DNA of 64,000 nucleotides from NCBI GenBank assembly GCA_944391115.1, contig CALXSJ010000002.1, positions 248,001 to 312,000 of the forward strand, written 5' to 3'. Positions 1 through 8,723 of this stretch are shown here, piece by piece; the stretch's first letter is position 1, and each line of letters starts with the position of its first letter. The position numbers were made by a program, and so were the translations under genes. The stretch is from an uncultured Victivallales bacterium. Lineage in GTDB: Bacteria > Verrucomicrobiota > Lentisphaeria > Victivallales > UBA1829. The notes beneath the pieces were generated by a model. That model did not search any database. It was not told where the DNA came from and saw only the letters and a program-made list of their open reading frames with translations.

Positions 1-1
1 G

Positions 2-265
2 CCGGTCCGGGATGCGGCGATCCGCGGCGGGCGCGCCCGGTACCGCGCGGTTCTGATGACGGCCTATTCGTTTGTGATCGGCGTTTTCCCGATGGTGATC
101 GCGACCGGTGCGGGCGCAGGCAGCCGCCGGGCGATCGGCGTGACGACCTTCTGCGGCATGGTGCTGGCCACGCTGGTGGGCATCGTGTTCATTCCCGCGC
201 TCTATTCCATCTGCCAGACTCTGCGCGAAAAGGGGCATGGACTGTTCCGGAAGCATGGCGCCTGA
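2..265 (+). CDS. RND efflux transporter permease, C-terminal end (partial)
   Basis: This is the last 87 residues of an inner-membrane resistance-nodulation-division pump of the AcrB/HAE1 type, cut by the window edge. The visible part starts in the cytoplasmic loop (AAIRGGRARYRAVLMTA) before the last transmembrane helices. It then shows the conserved stretch FVIGVFPMVIATGAGAGSRR, where the GAGAGSRRAIG turn precedes the final two helices, and the terminal helix VGIVFIPALY. Such pumps export drugs, bile salts or other amphiphiles by proton antiport with a periplasmic adaptor and an outer-membrane channel; those partners would lie upstream of this window. The reading frame is open from base 2, so the internal ATG at 56 is not the start. 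Confidence 0.9.
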   Translation, partial: PVRDAAIRGGRARYRAVLMTAYSFVIGVFPMVIATGAGAGSRRAIGVTTFCGMVLATLVGIVFIPALYSICQTLREKGHGLFRKHGA

Positions 266-280
266 GTGTTTTGACGCACT

Positions 281-1150
281 TCAGAATTCCGGACATGTCC
301 GGTAGGGCTCCGGTTTTTTCTCCTCCGGCGCGGGCGGTCTCGCCTGTGCCGGGAACTGGTTCCGGTAGCTGCGGGGCGCGGCGCCGGTTTTCCGTTTGAA
401 ATAATTCGAGAAATAATACTGGTCGGAAAACGAGAGGCGCGCGGCGATCTCCTTGATGGAGAGTCTGGAGTACAGCAGCAGGCGTTTCGCGGTTTCGATC
501 TTCTTGTTCATCAGGTATTCATAGGGTGTGGTCTGGAACGCATGGCGGAAGGAGCGGATCAGATGCGCCTCGGAAAACCCCTTTTTTCCGGCGTAGTGTT
601 CCAGATTGAAGCCGTTTTCCAGAGATTCGTCCAGCGCGTTTTTCAGTTCTTCGACTTCCGGGGGGAGTTCCGTTGTCATGCCGTGCACGATGCGCGCGGC
701 CTCCTCGACGAACTGGTGGAAGATCAGAGCCGCCTGCCGGTTGGCGTCCGGGGAATTGTGATTGACCGCAAGCATGGATTCGAAATGCTTTTTCAGTCCC
801 GGACAGTTCGGGATGTAATAGACCTCCTCGAGAGAGTATGCGCGGAGCAGATAGTGCATCATGTCGCCGCTGATGACGAAGAAGAGTTTCTGCCACGGAT
901 TGCCGCGGTCCGGCCAGTAGGTGTGCGTGCTGTACTGGGACAGCACATAGACGCTGTCTTTTTCCGGATGGTAGGAGTGTCCGTTGATTTCCAGACCGCC
1001 CGCTCCGGAACTGACGTATTCGACGGTGCACTGCTGATAATTCGTGCGCGTGATGCTTCCCGTCCGGCTGTTTGCCGCGGCTGTCGTCGCCGCGAAAAAC
1101 TGGAAGGGAAAGGCTGTCTCCTGGGACGGATTTCGAGTCATTTCAGTCAA
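281..1150 (-). CDS. AraC-family transcriptional regulator
   Basis: A 289-residue regulator with an N-terminal cupin-like sensor (about residues 20-130, including GGLEINGHSYHPEKDSVYVL) and a C-terminal pair of helix-turn-helix motifs (about 180-270). The second HTH reads IKEIAARLSFSDQYYFSNYF followed by KRKTGAAPRSYR, the classic AraC signature. The reading frame opens with TTG at 1150, preceded by AAAGGA at suitable spacing; an ATG nine bases in (1141) is the alternative. It is divergent from the Gfo/Idh oxidoreductase gene, so it probably controls that gene in response to a sugar; this is inferred from position only. Its last codons contain a perfect 14-bp palindrome (289-302) that may also serve as a two-way transcript end with the RND gene. 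Confidence 0.88.
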   Translation of the reverse strand: MTEMTRNPSQETAFPFQFFAATTAAANSRTGSITRTNYQQCTVEYVSSGAGGLEINGHSYHPEKDSVYVLSQYSTHTYWPDRGNPWQKLFFVISGDMMHYLLRAYSLEEVYYIPNCPGLKKHFESMLAVNHNSPDANRQAALIFHQFVEEAARIVHGMTTELPPEVEELKNALDESLENGFNLEHYAGKKGFSEAHLIRSFRHAFQTTPYEYLMNKKIETAKRLLLYSRLSIKEIAARLSFSDQYYFSNYFKRKTGAAPRSYRNQFPAQARPPAPEEKKPEPYRTCPEF

Positions 1151-1212
1151 GATTGCTCATCCTTTGTCGTATTTTATTCATGGATTTTACCGGGATGAAT
1201 CCGTCTTTTTAT

Positions 1213-1240
1213 TTGATGTTTCCCATAAAGATACTACATT
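1213..1240 (+). promoter_or_regulatory. Putative sigma70-type promoter of the Gfo/Idh gene
   Basis: TTGATG at 1213-1218 and TACATT at 1235-1240 are separated by 16 bases. Transcription would start near 1247 and leave a leader of about 59 bases before the ATG at 1306. It lies between the divergent AraC gene and the oxidoreductase. Motif match only. Confidence 0.45.
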
Positions 1241-1263
1241 ATATCACGGATGAGGGAAAAAAG

Positions 1264-1283
1264 CAACCAACCAACCAACCAAC
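1264..1283 (+). repeat. Tetranucleotide repeat (CAAC)x5 in a 5' leader
   Basis: Five perfect tandem copies of CAAC lie between the predicted promoter (1213-1240) and the ribosome-binding site (1291-1297) of the oxidoreductase gene. Short tandem repeats of this kind can change length by slippage and so alter the leader. Here the number is small and no phase variation is shown. Confidence 0.8.
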
Positions 1284-1305
1284 TTATTTCAGAGGAGTTT
1301 TTGGA

Positions 1306-2472
1306 ATGGAAACATTGAAAGTGGGACTCATCGCGACAGGCGGGCGCGGGCACAACGGATGGCAGGCGCATCAGCCGGAAAAAGGCGTCACGATCGTTGC
1401 GGGGGCCGACATCGCGCCGGCGGCGCGCGAGGAGTTCAAGGAGAAGTTCCCTGAAGCCAAGGTGTTCGAAGATTACCGGGAACTTCTGAAAATGGATGAA
1501 ATCGGCGCTGTTTTCATTTCCACTCCCGATTACCTGCATGAGGAGATGGCGATTGACGCCCTCAAGGCCGGCAAGGCGATTTATCTGGAAAAACCCATGG
1601 CGATCACGATCGAAGGCTGCGACCGCATTCTCAGAACCGCCATGGAAACCGGATCCAAGCTTTTCATCGGCCACAACATGCGTCATTTTCCCGTCGTTCT
1701 CAAAATGCGGGAGATCATTCAGTCCGGCATCATCGGCGACATTCAGGTCGGCTGGACCCGCCATTTCATCGGTTACGGCGGCGACGCCTATTTCCGCGAC
1801 TGGCATTCCGAACAGCGTTATTCCAACGGGCTCCTGCTCCAGAAAGGCGCGCATGACATCGATGTCATGCACTGGCTGATGGGCACCTATACGAAATCCG
1901 TGGTCGGCATGGGCATGCTTTCCGTATACGACAAGTGCGGCAGACGCTCTCCCGAGACACCCGGGTGCGCGAAATGGGACGCCGCGCAGTATCCTCCGCT
2001 GGAGCAGACCGGATTCTCTCCGATCATCGACGTCGAGGACCACAACATGATTATGATGCAGATGGAGAACGGCGCGCAGGCAACCTATCTGCAGTGCCAT
2101 TACGCGCCGGACGCCGAGCGCAATTACACCTTCATCGGAACAAAAGGCAGAATTGAAAACATCGGCGACAGCGGAGACTGCTATGTGCATGTCTGGACCC
2201 GCCGCGGACCGCGTTCCACGCCGGACATCATCTATCATGTGAAACCCGCAGTCGGCGGACACGGCGGCGCGGACGGCCCGATCGTGGACAACTTCCTCGA
2301 CTTCGTCATGCACGGCGCCAAAACGAACACCTCCCCGGTTGCCGCCCGCAATTCCGTGGCGACAGGCGTGCTCGGCCATTACTCCATGCGGCACGGCTGC
2401 AACCGCCAGGACATTCCTCCGCTTCCCCGTGAGATCATCGAATATTTTGAAAACAACCAGGTGAAGAAATAA
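1306..2472 (+). CDS. Gfo/Idh/MocA-family oxidoreductase
   Basis: A 388-residue NAD(P)-dependent oxidoreductase. The N-terminal Rossmann fold begins METLKVGLIATGGRGHNG; the family-typical EKP motif appears in IYLEKPMAI near residue 95, and the C-terminal part is the alpha/beta substrate domain. Members oxidise or epimerise sugars, inositols or amino sugars with a tightly bound nucleotide; the substrate cannot be read from sequence. The ATG at 1306 was chosen because AGAGGAG lies 9 bases upstream and the Rossmann strand starts at once; the frame is open further upstream but overlaps the divergent promoter region. No secretion signal is present, so the enzyme is cytoplasmic. The divergent AraC regulator suggests sugar-induced expression. 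Confidence 0.9.
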   Translation: METLKVGLIATGGRGHNGWQAHQPEKGVTIVAGADIAPAAREEFKEKFPEAKVFEDYRELLKMDEIGAVFISTPDYLHEEMAIDALKAGKAIYLEKPMAITIEGCDRILRTAMETGSKLFIGHNMRHFPVVLKMREIIQSGIIGDIQVGWTRHFIGYGGDAYFRDWHSEQRYSNGLLLQKGAHDIDVMHWLMGTYTKSVVGMGMLSVYDKCGRRSPETPGCAKWDAAQYPPLEQTGFSPIIDVEDHNMIMMQMENGAQATYLQCHYAPDAERNYTFIGTKGRIENIGDSGDCYVHVWTRRGPRSTPDIIYHVKPAVGGHGGADGPIVDNFLDFVMHGAKTNTSPVAARNSVATGVLGHYSMRHGCNRQDIPPLPREIIEYFENNQVKK

Positions 2473-2502
2473 CGCTTTCCTCCCGGTTTTTTATCGGCAT
2501 GG

Positions 2503-2543
2503 AATCCCGGCGCAGGCATTTTCCCGCTGCCGGGATTTTTTTT
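2503..2543 (+). terminator. Rho-independent terminator
   Basis: Inverted repeat AATCCCGGC (2503-2511) and GCCGGGATT (2529-2537) runs straight into a tract of T residues (2536-2543). It follows the oxidoreductase stop codon by about 30 bases and separates it from the next transcription unit. Confidence 0.85.
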
Positions 2544-2617
2544 GCCGCGCAGGATGAAAAACCGTATTCCGGAAGCGGGATTTCCCGGATTTCAAAATGC
2601 AAATTCCGCCCCGGCGC

Positions 2618-2646
2618 TTGAAACTTTCCCGCGGAAAGAATAGATT
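2618..2646 (+). promoter_or_regulatory. Putative promoter of the S41 protease gene
   Basis: TTGAAA at 2618-2623 and TAGATT at 2641-2646 with a 17-base spacer. It lies just after the terminator and about 30 bases before the ATG at 2677, which has a G-rich ribosome-binding site at 2666-2670. Confidence 0.5.
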
Positions 2647-2676
2647 ACCGCATCATCATGCAACCTGGGGGCATCT

Positions 2677-3987
2677 ATGAAAAAAATCCTGTTTTTCCTT
2701 TTTCTTTTCGGCGTGTCTGCCGCCTGGTCCGCGGAGCCGGCCGCCGCGGGGACTGACACGTCTGGTGGAAAACGTGCCGCCGCGCCCGCCCTGCCGCTTC
2801 CATCCATCAGGGAAGCGATCGAAAAGGATCCGCATCTCTACAGGGATGTGCTGTTTTTCCTGCGCGCACTGGCCATTGTCCGGGAAAATTACGTGGACCG
2901 CGGGAAGGTGTCCGACGGGAAACTGCTGAAGGCCGCTTTGCGCGGCATGCTGCAGGAGCTGGACCCGTTCAGCATGTATGAAGGGCCGGAGCAGCTCAGG
3001 GCGCTCAAGGAGGACACGGCTGGGCGTTTTGCCGGAGTCGGAATGACCCTTTCCCGGCGTGGAAACGCCGTTCAGGTTGTCTCGCTTGTCGACGGCGCGC
3101 CCGCCCGGAAAGCGGGGATTCTCCCCGGCGACGTGTTGACCGAGGTGGATGGGCATTCTGTGGCGAAAATGAACTTCCGCGATTGTGTCGCAAGGCTGAA
3201 GGGGCCGCCGGGGACGCAGGTGAAGATCAAGGTTTACCGCCGGAGTTCCGATGCCGTTTTCGATTTCACGCTGACGCGCGCATTCATCAAAATCCCCTCG
3301 CTGCACGGCGTGAAAGTGATCGGAAATGAATTCGGCTACATCCGTATCTCCAGTTTTTCCAGGACGACGGCGGGGGATCTGGACAAGGCGCTGGCGGATT
3401 TCGCCGCGAAAAAGGTCCGGGGCATAGTCATTGATCTGCGGAACAATCCCGGCGGACTTCTGAGTGCTGCAATTGAAGTGTGCAGCCGTTTTCTGAAGAA
3501 AGGCGAGCTGGTGGTCTATACGGAGGGACAGTCCGAACGCTCGAAACAGCGTTTTTACGCGGGCGACGCGGTGAAGTATCCGGATATTCCGCTTGTCCTG
3601 CTGGTCAATGGAAACACCGCGAGCGCCGCGGAGATTTTCTCCGGCTGTCTTCAGGATCACCACCGGGCGGTTCTGCTCGGGACGAAGACTTTCGGAAAAG
3701 CTTCGGTCCAGACGGTCATTCCGCTTCCCGACAAGGGCGCGATGCGCCTGACGACCGGAAAATACTACACCCCGAGCCGCCGCGTCATCCATGAAAAGGG
3801 CATCATGCCGGATATTGCCGTGCCTGTGACGCCCGGTGCGGAGGCGCTTCTTGCGCTGCGGCTCAATACCGAACCCGGCGAGATCCTCGCGAAGGACGGC
3901 CGCGGCGTGAAGGATATCCAGCTCGAACGGGCGCTGGAGCTTCTCAAGGGAGTCGATCTCTTCCTGAAAAACCGGAACAGCCGCTGA
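2677..3987 (+). CDS. S41-family carboxy-terminal processing peptidase
   Basis: A 436-residue periplasmic serine protease of the CtpA/Prc group, which trims or degrades envelope proteins from their C-termini. A signal peptide occupies about residues 1-19. A PDZ domain (about 113-200, with GVGMTLSRRGNAVQVVSL and AGILPGDVLTEVDG) precedes the peptidase core. The catalytic Ser316 lies in NGNTASAAEIFSG and the general-base Lys341 in TFGKASVQTV; the oxyanion-side motif IDLRNNPGG is at 252-260. Length and order match the family. The following gene is a lipoprotein, so the pair may serve envelope quality control, an inference from position. Confidence 0.93.
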   Translation: MKKILFFLFLFGVSAAWSAEPAAAGTDTSGGKRAAAPALPLPSIREAIEKDPHLYRDVLFFLRALAIVRENYVDRGKVSDGKLLKAALRGMLQELDPFSMYEGPEQLRALKEDTAGRFAGVGMTLSRRGNAVQVVSLVDGAPARKAGILPGDVLTEVDGHSVAKMNFRDCVARLKGPPGTQVKIKVYRRSSDAVFDFTLTRAFIKIPSLHGVKVIGNEFGYIRISSFSRTTAGDLDKALADFAAKKVRGIVIDLRNNPGGLLSAAIEVCSRFLKKGELVVYTEGQSERSKQRFYAGDAVKYPDIPLVLLVNGNTASAAEIFSGCLQDHHRAVLLGTKTFGKASVQTVIPLPDKGAMRLTTGKYYTPSRRVIHEKGIMPDIAVPVTPGAEALLALRLNTEPGEILAKDGRGVKDIQLERALELLKGVDLFLKNRNSR

Positions 3988-4014
3988 TTTGCGGGAAAAT
4001 TTCGTCTTCCGGAC

Positions 4015-4043
4015 TTGTCTTTCCGGAAAAGAACGTGCATATT
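4015..4043 (+). promoter_or_regulatory. Putative promoter upstream of the lipoprotein gene
   Basis: TTGTCT (4015-4020), a 17-base spacer, then CATATT (4038-4043). It sits in the gap after the protease gene and could drive the lipoprotein, UDP-glucuronate decarboxylase and mur genes as one unit. The -10 is imperfect. Confidence 0.35.
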
Positions 4044-4082
4044 TCCATACCTGCATTTCAATAACGAGCCGAAAGGATGACA

Positions 4083-4655
4083 ATGAACAAAACAACCGCC
4101 ATGCTTCTTTCCCTTTGCACCCTGATTCTGGCCGCGGGTTGTGCGCGGACCGTGATTCCCGAGGAGGTGCTTCAGCTTCCCGAATACACCTCGGTCTATA
4201 CGGCCTACAATCTCTGGGCGAATGAGAAATCCGAAATTCCAAGCGCCAATATTCAGAAAGGCACCGTCATTCCGTTCGGCACCGAGATCACATTCGTGAA
4301 CGCCAACGAAAATGAGATCAATTTCAAGCGCGTCAGCGACGGAAAGGTCTTCAAGATCATATACGACAAAAACAAGAACATCATTCCCATTGAGATGTTC
4401 ATCAAGCGTCTTTTCGTTTTTGACAACGGAGAGACCCTTGCCGCGGGCATCCGTCCGGTCATTTATGAAAAGATCAAGCGCGGAATCGTGGAAAAGGGCA
4501 TGACGCGCAACGAAGTGCTTCTCGCGTTCGGCCCGCCGCCCGCCATGCGGACGCCGGTGGAGTCCGTCGACACCTGGACCTACTGGACGGACAACGGCGT
4601 TTCCAGAAAAATCGTGTTTTTCGGAAACCGGGTCGTCGAGATCATTGAAATCTGA
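4083..4655 (+). CDS. Putative lipoprotein with a BamE/SmpA-like C-terminal segment
   Basis: A 190-residue protein with a lipoprotein signal: MNKTTAMLLSLCTLILAAGC ends in the lipobox LAAGC, so Cys would be lipidated after cleavage. The ATG at 4083 was chosen because GAAAGGA (4071-4077) is correctly spaced; an ATG at 4077 overlaps that site. The C-terminal part, GIVEKGMTRNEVLLAFGPPP followed by a W/Y-rich strand and KIVFFGNRVVEI, has the helix-GxP-strand pattern of the SmpA/OmlA (BamE-like) fold. The middle part is not recognised. An outer-membrane-associated role is an inference from the lipobox. It sits 15 bases before the nucleotide-sugar decarboxylase gene. Confidence 0.75.
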   Translation: MNKTTAMLLSLCTLILAAGCARTVIPEEVLQLPEYTSVYTAYNLWANEKSEIPSANIQKGTVIPFGTEITFVNANENEINFKRVSDGKVFKIIYDKNKNIIPIEMFIKRLFVFDNGETLAAGIRPVIYEKIKRGIVEKGMTRNEVLLAFGPPPAMRTPVESVDTWTYWTDNGVSRKIVFFGNRVVEIIEI

Positions 4656-4670
4656 CGCGGAGCGCGGAAG

Positions 4671-5630
4671 ATGAACAATCAAACGGTTCTTGTCACCGGC
4701 GGAGGCGGCTTCATCGGCTCCCATCTCTGCGAGCGTCTTCTCGCGGAGGGAATGGATGTGATCTGTCTGGATAACTTTTTCACGGGGGCCAAGGACAATA
4801 TCCGCCATCTGCTCGCCAATCCCTCGTTTGAGCTGATCCGTCATGACATCACCGTGCCGATCAGTCTGGAGGTCAACGCGATCTTCAATCTGGCGTGTCC
4901 GGCGTCCCCGGTCCACTATCAGCATGATCCGGTGCAGACCGCCCGGACCAATGTGCTCGGCGCAATGAACATGCTGGAGCTCGCGCGGCGTCTCCGGATC
5001 CCGATCCTTCAGGCGTCCACATCCGAGGTCTACGGCGATCCGAAGGTGCATCCGCAGAAGGAGTCCTACTGGGGCAATGTGAATCCCATCGGCGTGCGGA
5101 GCTGCTATGACGAGGGAAAGCGGTGCGCCGAAACGCTGTTTTTCGACTACCGCAGGCAGTATGGACTGGACACCAAGGTCGTCCGCATCTTCAACACCTA
5201 CGGACCGCGGATGCACCCGAACGACGGGCGCGTCGTGAGCAACTTCATCATGCAGGCCCTGATGAAAAAGGACATCACGCTGTACGGAGACGGTTCCCAG
5301 ACCCGCAGCTTCTGCTATGTCTCCGATCTTGTGGAAGCGCTGGTGCGTGTCATGAAAACGCCGAAATCCTTCTCCGGTCCTGTGAATCTCGGAAATCCGC
5401 AGGAGTTCACCGTCCGTCAGCTTGCCGAAAAGGTGATCGAACTGACCGGAAGCCGGTCGAAGCTGGTGTTCCGGGAGCTGCCGCAGGACGATCCCGTCAA
5501 GCGCAGGCCGGATATCTCGCTGGCGAAGAAGGTTCTTGCCTGGAAGCCTGAAATCGCACTGGACGAGGGGCTGACCTGGACGATCGCCTATTTTTCCGAT
5601 CTGATCCGGAACCGGAACAGAAATCACTAG
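4671..5630 (+). CDS. UDP-glucuronate decarboxylase (UDP-xylose synthase), SDR family
   Basis: A 319-residue extended short-chain dehydrogenase. The NAD-binding motif [10 protein letters not shown] is at residues 9-18 and the catalytic pair Tyr146-x3-Lys150 lies in [12 protein letters not shown], a sequence typical of UDP-xylose synthases. Ser/Thr residues of [11 protein letters not shown] complete the active site. The enzyme oxidises UDP-glucuronate at C4, decarboxylates it and re-reduces it to UDP-xylose, a donor for polysaccharide or LPS glycosylation in the cytoplasm. It lies in a tight plus-strand run with the lipoprotein upstream and murF downstream. A dTDP-glucose dehydratase is the main alternative but fits the active-site context less well. 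Confidence 0.9.
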   Translation: MNNQTVLVTGGGGFIGSHLCERLLAEGMDVICLDNFFTGAKDNIRHLLANPSFELIRHDITVPISLEVNAIFNLACPASPVHYQHDPVQTARTNVLGAMNMLELARRLRIPILQASTSEVYGDPKVHPQKESYWGNVNPIGVRSCYDEGKRCAETLFFDYRRQYGLDTKVVRIFNTYGPRMHPNDGRVVSNFIMQALMKKDITLYGDGSQTRSFCYVSDLVEALVRVMKTPKSFSGPVNLGNPQEFTVRQLAEKVIELTGSRSKLVFRELPQDDPVKRRPDISLAKKVLAWKPEIALDEGLTWTIAYFSDLIRNRNRNH

Positions 5631-5659
5631 TGCAATCGGACATATGGGAGAGTGCAGGA

Positions 5660-7054
5660 ATGGCGCTGTTTTCCTTTGGTGAAATTTTAAATGTCTCCGG
5701 CGGAGAGTTCGTCAACGTTTCGGATTTCCACATCTCCGTCGATTCTCTTTCCACGGATTCCCGAATGCCGATGAAAAACGGTCTCTTCATCGCTCTTGCC
5801 GGAGAGAATTTCGACGGACACGACTATCTGCGCCAGGCGATTGCGGCAGGCGCGGTTCTGCTCTGCATTGAGAAAGGGAAAATCTCCCGGCTTCCTCCCG
5901 GCGTTCCCGCGATTCTGGTTGATTCCCCCCTGCTTGTCTATCAGAAGCTTGCGCATCTCTACCGGCGCCGTTTCAAGGGGCTCAAGGTGATCGCGCTGAC
6001 CGGTTCCAGCGGGAAAACCAGCACGAAAGAGACGCTCCGCGCTATCTTTTCGCACGTTTACGGAGCGGAGCATGTCCTTGCGACGGAGGGAAACACCAAC
6101 AACCAGATCGGCGTGCCGCAGAATCTCATGCGCCTGACGGACCGGCATAAAATCTGCATTCTGGAAATGGGCACCAATCATTTCGGGGAGATTGAGCCGA
6201 TCGCCCGGATTGCCGAGCCGGATGTTTCTCTGGTGGTCTCCATAGGAAGCTGCCATCTGGAGTATCTGAAAACTCTTGACGGCGTGGCGACGGAGAAGTC
6301 GCATATTCTTCTTGCTCTTTCCAAAGAGGGCACGGCGGTCATTCCGCAGACCTCCCCGGGAAACGGAATCCTGCGCGCCGCCGCCGGACATGCGGCGAAA
6401 ATCCTGACGTTCGGATATTCGGACAAGGCGACTCTGGAAGTCGTTTACAAGGGCGGAAACATTCGCGGAAGCTCATTTGAGCTCATCAATCATGAGAACG
6501 GCGAACATGCCGCCGTCGAATGGGGACTTTCCGGCAGACATCAGGCATGCAATGCCGCGGGAGCCGCTGCCGTGGGGGTCGCCTTCGGGATCCCGCTCTC
6601 GCAGATAGCCGAGGGGATCGCGGGAACTCGCCTTCCGGGATTGCGGATGCGCGTTGCGGAACATGCGGGCGCCACCTGGCTCAACGACGCCTACAACGCC
6701 AATCCGGACAGCATGCGCGCCTCCCTCGAATGGCTGGGCGAATTTGCCGATGAAAACCACCTTTTCCTTGTGCTCGGCGACATGGGGGAGATCGGGAAAA
6801 CCGCGCTGAAGGAACACCTCAAGGTTCTGACCTATGCCCGCCGGAGATTTCCCGAGGCGGAAATTGCCGCCGTCGGCGCGCACATGAGCAAAGCCGTCGC
6901 GGTGATGGAGCTTGTTTCCCGGAAAAACATCACGGCGTATCCTTCCGCTGCCGCCGCGACGGAGCCTGTCCGCGCACAGGTGCGGAAAGGGGATCTTGTT
7001 TTCCTGAAGGCGTCGCGCAGAACCGGACTCGAAATGATTGAGCCCGTGGAGTAG
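5660..7054 (+). CDS. murF: UDP-N-acetylmuramoyl-tripeptide--D-alanyl-D-alanine ligase
   Basis: A 464-residue Mur ligase that adds D-Ala-D-Ala to the UDP-MurNAc-tripeptide in the cytoplasm, the last soluble precursor step of peptidoglycan. The ATP-binding loop TGSSGKTS is at residues 114-121, followed by EGNTNNQIGVP and the central-domain motif ILEMGTNHFGEIEPI, both typical of MurF. The C-terminal domain carries WLNDAYNANPDSM. The frame is open from a GTG at 5630 that overlaps the previous stop codon; ATG 5660 was preferred because GCAGGA precedes it and the protein then starts like its relatives. murE follows 6 bases later, so the two are co-transcribed in the reverse of the pathway order. 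Confidence 0.94.
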   Translation: MALFSFGEILNVSGGEFVNVSDFHISVDSLSTDSRMPMKNGLFIALAGENFDGHDYLRQAIAAGAVLLCIEKGKISRLPPGVPAILVDSPLLVYQKLAHLYRRRFKGLKVIALTGSSGKTSTKETLRAIFSHVYGAEHVLATEGNTNNQIGVPQNLMRLTDRHKICILEMGTNHFGEIEPIARIAEPDVSLVVSIGSCHLEYLKTLDGVATEKSHILLALSKEGTAVIPQTSPGNGILRAAAGHAAKILTFGYSDKATLEVVYKGGNIRGSSFELINHENGEHAAVEWGLSGRHQACNAAGAAAVGVAFGIPLSQIAEGIAGTRLPGLRMRVAEHAGATWLNDAYNANPDSMRASLEWLGEFADENHLFLVLGDMGEIGKTALKEHLKVLTYARRRFPEAEIAAVGAHMSKAVAVMELVSRKNITAYPSAAAATEPVRAQVRKGDLVFLKASRRTGLEMIEPVE

Positions 7055-7060
7055 TGCGCC

Positions 7061-8569
7061 ATGGAAAAGACGCTGGGCGACTATCTTGCGGCGCTCGGTC
7101 CGCTGGTGCTTGACGCGGGCGCGGCCGATCCCGGACAACTGATCCGAGGCATTGCAAACAACTCCCGGAAAGTGCGGGAGGGGTTTCTTTTCTGCGCAAT
7201 CCGAGGCGCGAACGCCGACGGGCACGTTTTTATTCCCGATGCCGTCCGGAACGGAGCGGCCGTCGTTCTTGCCGCGGAGCGCGCTGCCGTTCCTCCCGGC
7301 GTGTCTTTCATTCAGGTTTCCGATTCCTATCATGCCTGGGGTGTCGTCTGCGCCGCGTTTTTCGGGAATCCGACGGAGCATCTGGACGTTTTCGCCGTTA
7401 CCGGCACCAACGGAAAAACCTCGATTGCCTTCATGCTGAAACGGATTCTCGCCGCGCACGGACACCGCTGCGGACTGATTTCCACTGTCGAATATGACGA
7501 TGGAAGCGGGATTGCCGAAGAGGCGGCGCGAACCACGCCGGAAGCGTTCACCATCCAGGAATATTTTGCGCGGATGGTGCGCAGCGGATGCGACTGCGCC
7601 GTGATCGAGGCGTCGAGCCACGGACTTCATCAGCACCGCCTCGGGAACGTTCGTTTCGCCGGCGCGCTCTTCACCAATCTGACCGGCGACCATCTGGATT
7701 ATCATCACACGATGGAAGCGTATTATCAGGCGAAGAAACTGCTGTTTGCGGAAATGCTCCGCCCCGGCGCACCCGCGGTCATCAACATCGACGACGAATG
7801 GGGCGCGCGCCTGGCCTCCGAATGCCGGGGACGGCGTGTCCTGACGCTTTCGAAAAAAGACCCTTCCGCTTCCGGATACCTTGATTTCATTCAGCTGCAC
7901 GCTTCCGGGAGCGGATTCACCCTGCGCATGAATCGCTCCGTATTCAAAAATCCCGCGCCGTCTGCGGGCGGCGTTTCCATCCGGATTCACTCCGCACTGA
8001 TCGGGGAACACAATGTTTTCAACATGGGGCTTGCCGCGCTTGCCGCCTGCGCCTCCGGAGTTTCCCCGGCGCTTGTCGCGGAAACGTTGTCCGCGCCGGA
8101 TATCGCGCCGCCGGGCCGCCTTGAGCCGTTCGATCTGCCCAACGGGGCGCGGGCGTTTGTCGATTATGCGCACACGGATGACGCGCTCTTCCGGGTGCTC
8201 GGTGCAATCCGCACTTTCTGCAGAGGCCGGATCATCACGGTGTTCGGCTGCGGCGGCGACCGCGACCGGACGAAACGTCCCCGGATGGCGAAGGTGGTTT
8301 CGGAGCTTTCCGATATCGCCGTCGTAACCAGCGACAATCCCCGGACCGAGGATCCGCTCGCAATCATCGCGGAAATCCTGAAGGGAATCCGGCCGGGAAC
8401 GGAATGTCTGACGGAACCCGACCGGGCGGAGGCGATCCGGAAAGCCGTCTCACTCGCGCGCAGCGGCGATGTCATCCTGATCGCGGGGAAAGGGCATGAG
8501 AACTATCAGGAGATCAACGGAGTCAGGCATCCGTTCGACGACAGGGAAATTCTCCGTAATTTATCATAA
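7061..8569 (+). CDS. murE: UDP-MurNAc-L-Ala-D-Glu--meso-2,6-diaminopimelate ligase
   Basis: A 502-residue Mur ligase. The ATP loop TGTNGKTS is at 114-121. The central-domain residues EASSHGLHQHRL and FTNLTGDHLDYHHTMEAY are present, including the lysine of AKKLLFAEM that is normally carbamylated. The DNPR motif at 425-428 (TSDNPRTEDP) is the established signature of meso-diaminopimelate specificity rather than lysine. The enzyme acts in the cytoplasm just before MurF. It is the last gene of a plus-strand run and converges on ispF; the space between holds hairpins that probably end both transcripts. Confidence 0.95.
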   Translation: MEKTLGDYLAALGPLVLDAGAADPGQLIRGIANNSRKVREGFLFCAIRGANADGHVFIPDAVRNGAAVVLAAERAAVPPGVSFIQVSDSYHAWGVVCAAFFGNPTEHLDVFAVTGTNGKTSIAFMLKRILAAHGHRCGLISTVEYDDGSGIAEEAARTTPEAFTIQEYFARMVRSGCDCAVIEASSHGLHQHRLGNVRFAGALFTNLTGDHLDYHHTMEAYYQAKKLLFAEMLRPGAPAVINIDDEWGARLASECRGRRVLTLSKKDPSASGYLDFIQLHASGSGFTLRMNRSVFKNPAPSAGGVSIRIHSALIGEHNVFNMGLAALAACASGVSPALVAETLSAPDIAPPGRLEPFDLPNGARAFVDYAHTDDALFRVLGAIRTFCRGRIITVFGCGGDRDRTKRPRMAKVVSELSDIAVVTSDNPRTEDPLAIIAEILKGIRPGTECLTEPDRAEAIRKAVSLARSGDVILIAGKGHENYQEINGVRHPFDDREILRNLS

Positions 8570-8571
8570 AA

Positions 8572-8723
8572 AGACGGAAAATGCGGGAGCATTTTTCCCG
8601 GGTTCAAGGGCCGTTGGCAGGACTGAGAGGAAAGCACGATCCCAAAATTGCCTTGCAATTTTTTATTTTGGAGACGGAAAAATGCGGGAGCATTTTTCCC
8701 GGGGTCAAGGGCCGTTGGCCCTT
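8572..8723 (+). repeat. Duplicated hairpin element between murE and ispF
   Basis: Two direct copies of about 47 bases lie 100 bases apart (8572-8618 and 8672-8719), starting AGACGGAAAA and running through GGGAGCATTTTTCCCG to CAAGGGCCGTTGGC. Each copy holds an inverted repeat; in the second it is perfect (arms 8676-8685 and 8690-8699, loop GGGA). The second copy adds two further hairpins: AAGGGCC/GGCCCTT (8707-8713, 8717-8723) and, just outside, TCGCGC/GCGCGA (8725-8730, 8734-8739). The element may be a duplicated bidirectional terminator or a REP-like intergenic repeat. Confidence 0.7.
8644..8669 (+). terminator. Rho-independent terminator after murE
   Basis: AAAATTGC (8644-8651), loop CTT, GCAATTTT (8655-8662), then a T-rich tract to 8669. 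It lies between the two copies of the duplicated hairpin element and would end the mur transcript. Confidence 0.75.

Noticed and set aside
289-302. Perfect palindrome CCGGACATGTCCGG as a regulatory operator
   Set aside because: It lies in the last codons of the AraC gene, far from any promoter; at most it is part of a two-way transcript end.
2656-4242. Long open frame on the minus strand opposite the S41 protease
   Set aside because: It mirrors a clear protease gene, has Arg/His-rich composition typical of antisense frames in GC-rich DNA, and matches no protein family.
3765-5627. Very long open frame on the minus strand opposite the lipoprotein and UDP-glucuronate decarboxylase
   Set aside because: An antisense shadow: it covers two well-supported genes on the plus strand and has no ribosome-binding site or recognisable domain.
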